NCBI GenBank assembly: GCA_937894665.1
Contig: CALAWF010000025.1
Location: 1 to 5,680, forward strand
Reading direction: 5' to 3'
DNA length: 5,680 nt
Source of the DNA: an uncultured bacterium
GTDB taxonomy: Bacteria; Cyanobacteriota; Vampirovibrionia; Gastranaerophilales; Gastranaerophilaceae
The position numbers and the translations under genes were made by a program. Below, piece after piece: positions 5,356-5,680 of the stretch. Below the pieces are notes generated by a model. That model was not told the origin of the DNA, searched no databases, and worked only from the letters and a program-made list of their open reading frames with translations. Position 1 is the first letter of the stretch; each line of letters begins with the position of its first letter.

Positions 5356-5680
5356 TTATTTTCTTAATTTTTGAGCATCTTTGAGATAAACAAATTTAGG
5401 TTTAAAATTTTCTTCGCAGTTAACTACAACTAAAACCCTTAAACACATTTTGAGAGAGTTTGGAACATCTAATTCATGAAAACACATCATCGCAACATCA
5501 TTCCAACCAAGAGTAATTCTTGGATATTTTGCTGGAAAAGCGGCATTTAAATCGGAGGTTGTAGTGAAAATTACATGAGAAATTTGCGAGGTTCCTTTTA
5601 AATTGTTCCTTTCCCAAATTTCACCCAATAAATCTAAGGTTGCTTTTTCTATTGCCTCTTCGGTATTTGAGTCAACTGTG
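5356..5680 (-). CDS. aroH: Chorismate mutase, AroH class (N-terminus beyond the window)
   Basis: AroH rearranges chorismate to prephenate, the first committed step toward phenylalanine and tyrosine. In this class it is a small trimeric cytoplasmic enzyme. The frame stays open to the window edge, giving 107 visible residues that begin TVDSNTEEAI and align with TVERDTEEEI of Bacillus subtilis AroH. About 10 residues are missing, including active-site Arg7. An internal TTG at 5628 could be mistaken for a start but falls inside the conserved helix. Visible active-site equivalents are Phe57 in LNAAFPAK, Arg63 in PRITLGW, Cys75 and Glu78 in MMCFHELDV, Arg90 in LKMCLRVLV, Tyr108 in FVYLKDA and the late LR (Arg116). 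The protein stops one residue after that Arg, without the longer flexible tail of the Bacillus enzyme. It converges with the HerA-like gene; its promoter is not in the window. Confidence 0.93.
   Translation of the reverse strand, partial: TVDSNTEEAIEKATLDLLGEIWERNNLKGTSQISHVIFTTTSDLNAAFPAKYPRITLGWNDVAMMCFHELDVPNSLKMCLRVLVVVNCEENFKPKFVYLKDAQKLRK

Overview
The window is AT-rich (about one third G+C by eye), densely coding bacterial chromosome using the standard code. It reads as an ordinary core-genome segment with one unusual gene. No RNA gene, mobile element, phage gene or CRISPR array was seen. The low G+C, an AroH-class chorismate mutase (a class typical of Firmicutes and Cyanobacteria), a linked nadD-yqeK pair and TGnTATAAT promoters would fit a gut Vampirovibrionia/Melainabacteria (Gastranaerophilales) or a low-GC Firmicute. 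I lean to the former, but this is a guess without a marker gene.

Layout: (1) 1-109, the 3' end of an unrecognised plus-strand gene. (2) 115-144, a hairpin terminator with A/T runs on both sides, shared with the convergent gene that follows. (3) 149-1921 (minus), a 590-residue protein built entirely of about 17 TPR repeats. (4) 1922-1997, a 76-bp divergent promoter region with two mirrored extended -10 boxes. (5) 1998-2588 nadD and 2569-3162 yqeK (plus), overlapping and probably cotranscribed. (6) 3233-5302 (plus), a 689-residue protein with its own extended -10 box and Shine-Dalgarno. (7) 5313-5346, a second hairpin between convergent genes. (8) 5356-5680 (minus), aroH, whose N-terminus lies beyond the window. 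No gene-free stretch exceeds about 80 bases.

How the genes relate: NadD (NAD synthesis) and YqeK (Ap4A hydrolysis) form a widely conserved nucleotide-metabolism pair. The usual third member, rsfS, is not the next gene. The large gene in its place is the most interesting item. Its first 395 or so residues follow the layout of HerA/DUF87 ATPases (HAS-barrel, then RecA-like core), but the Walker A glycines and the Walker B acidic pair are missing, so it looks like a pseudo-ATPase. A roughly 215-residue linker with about 72 acidic and only 4 basic residues follows. The protein ends in a roughly 50-residue domain resembling the Tudor-like C-terminus of PcrA/UvrD, which in PcrA contacts RNA polymerase. 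I know of no described protein with this architecture. A second point is that both divergent promoters place TATAAT exactly 6 nt before the ATG, which predicts leaderless mRNAs for nadD and the TPR gene.
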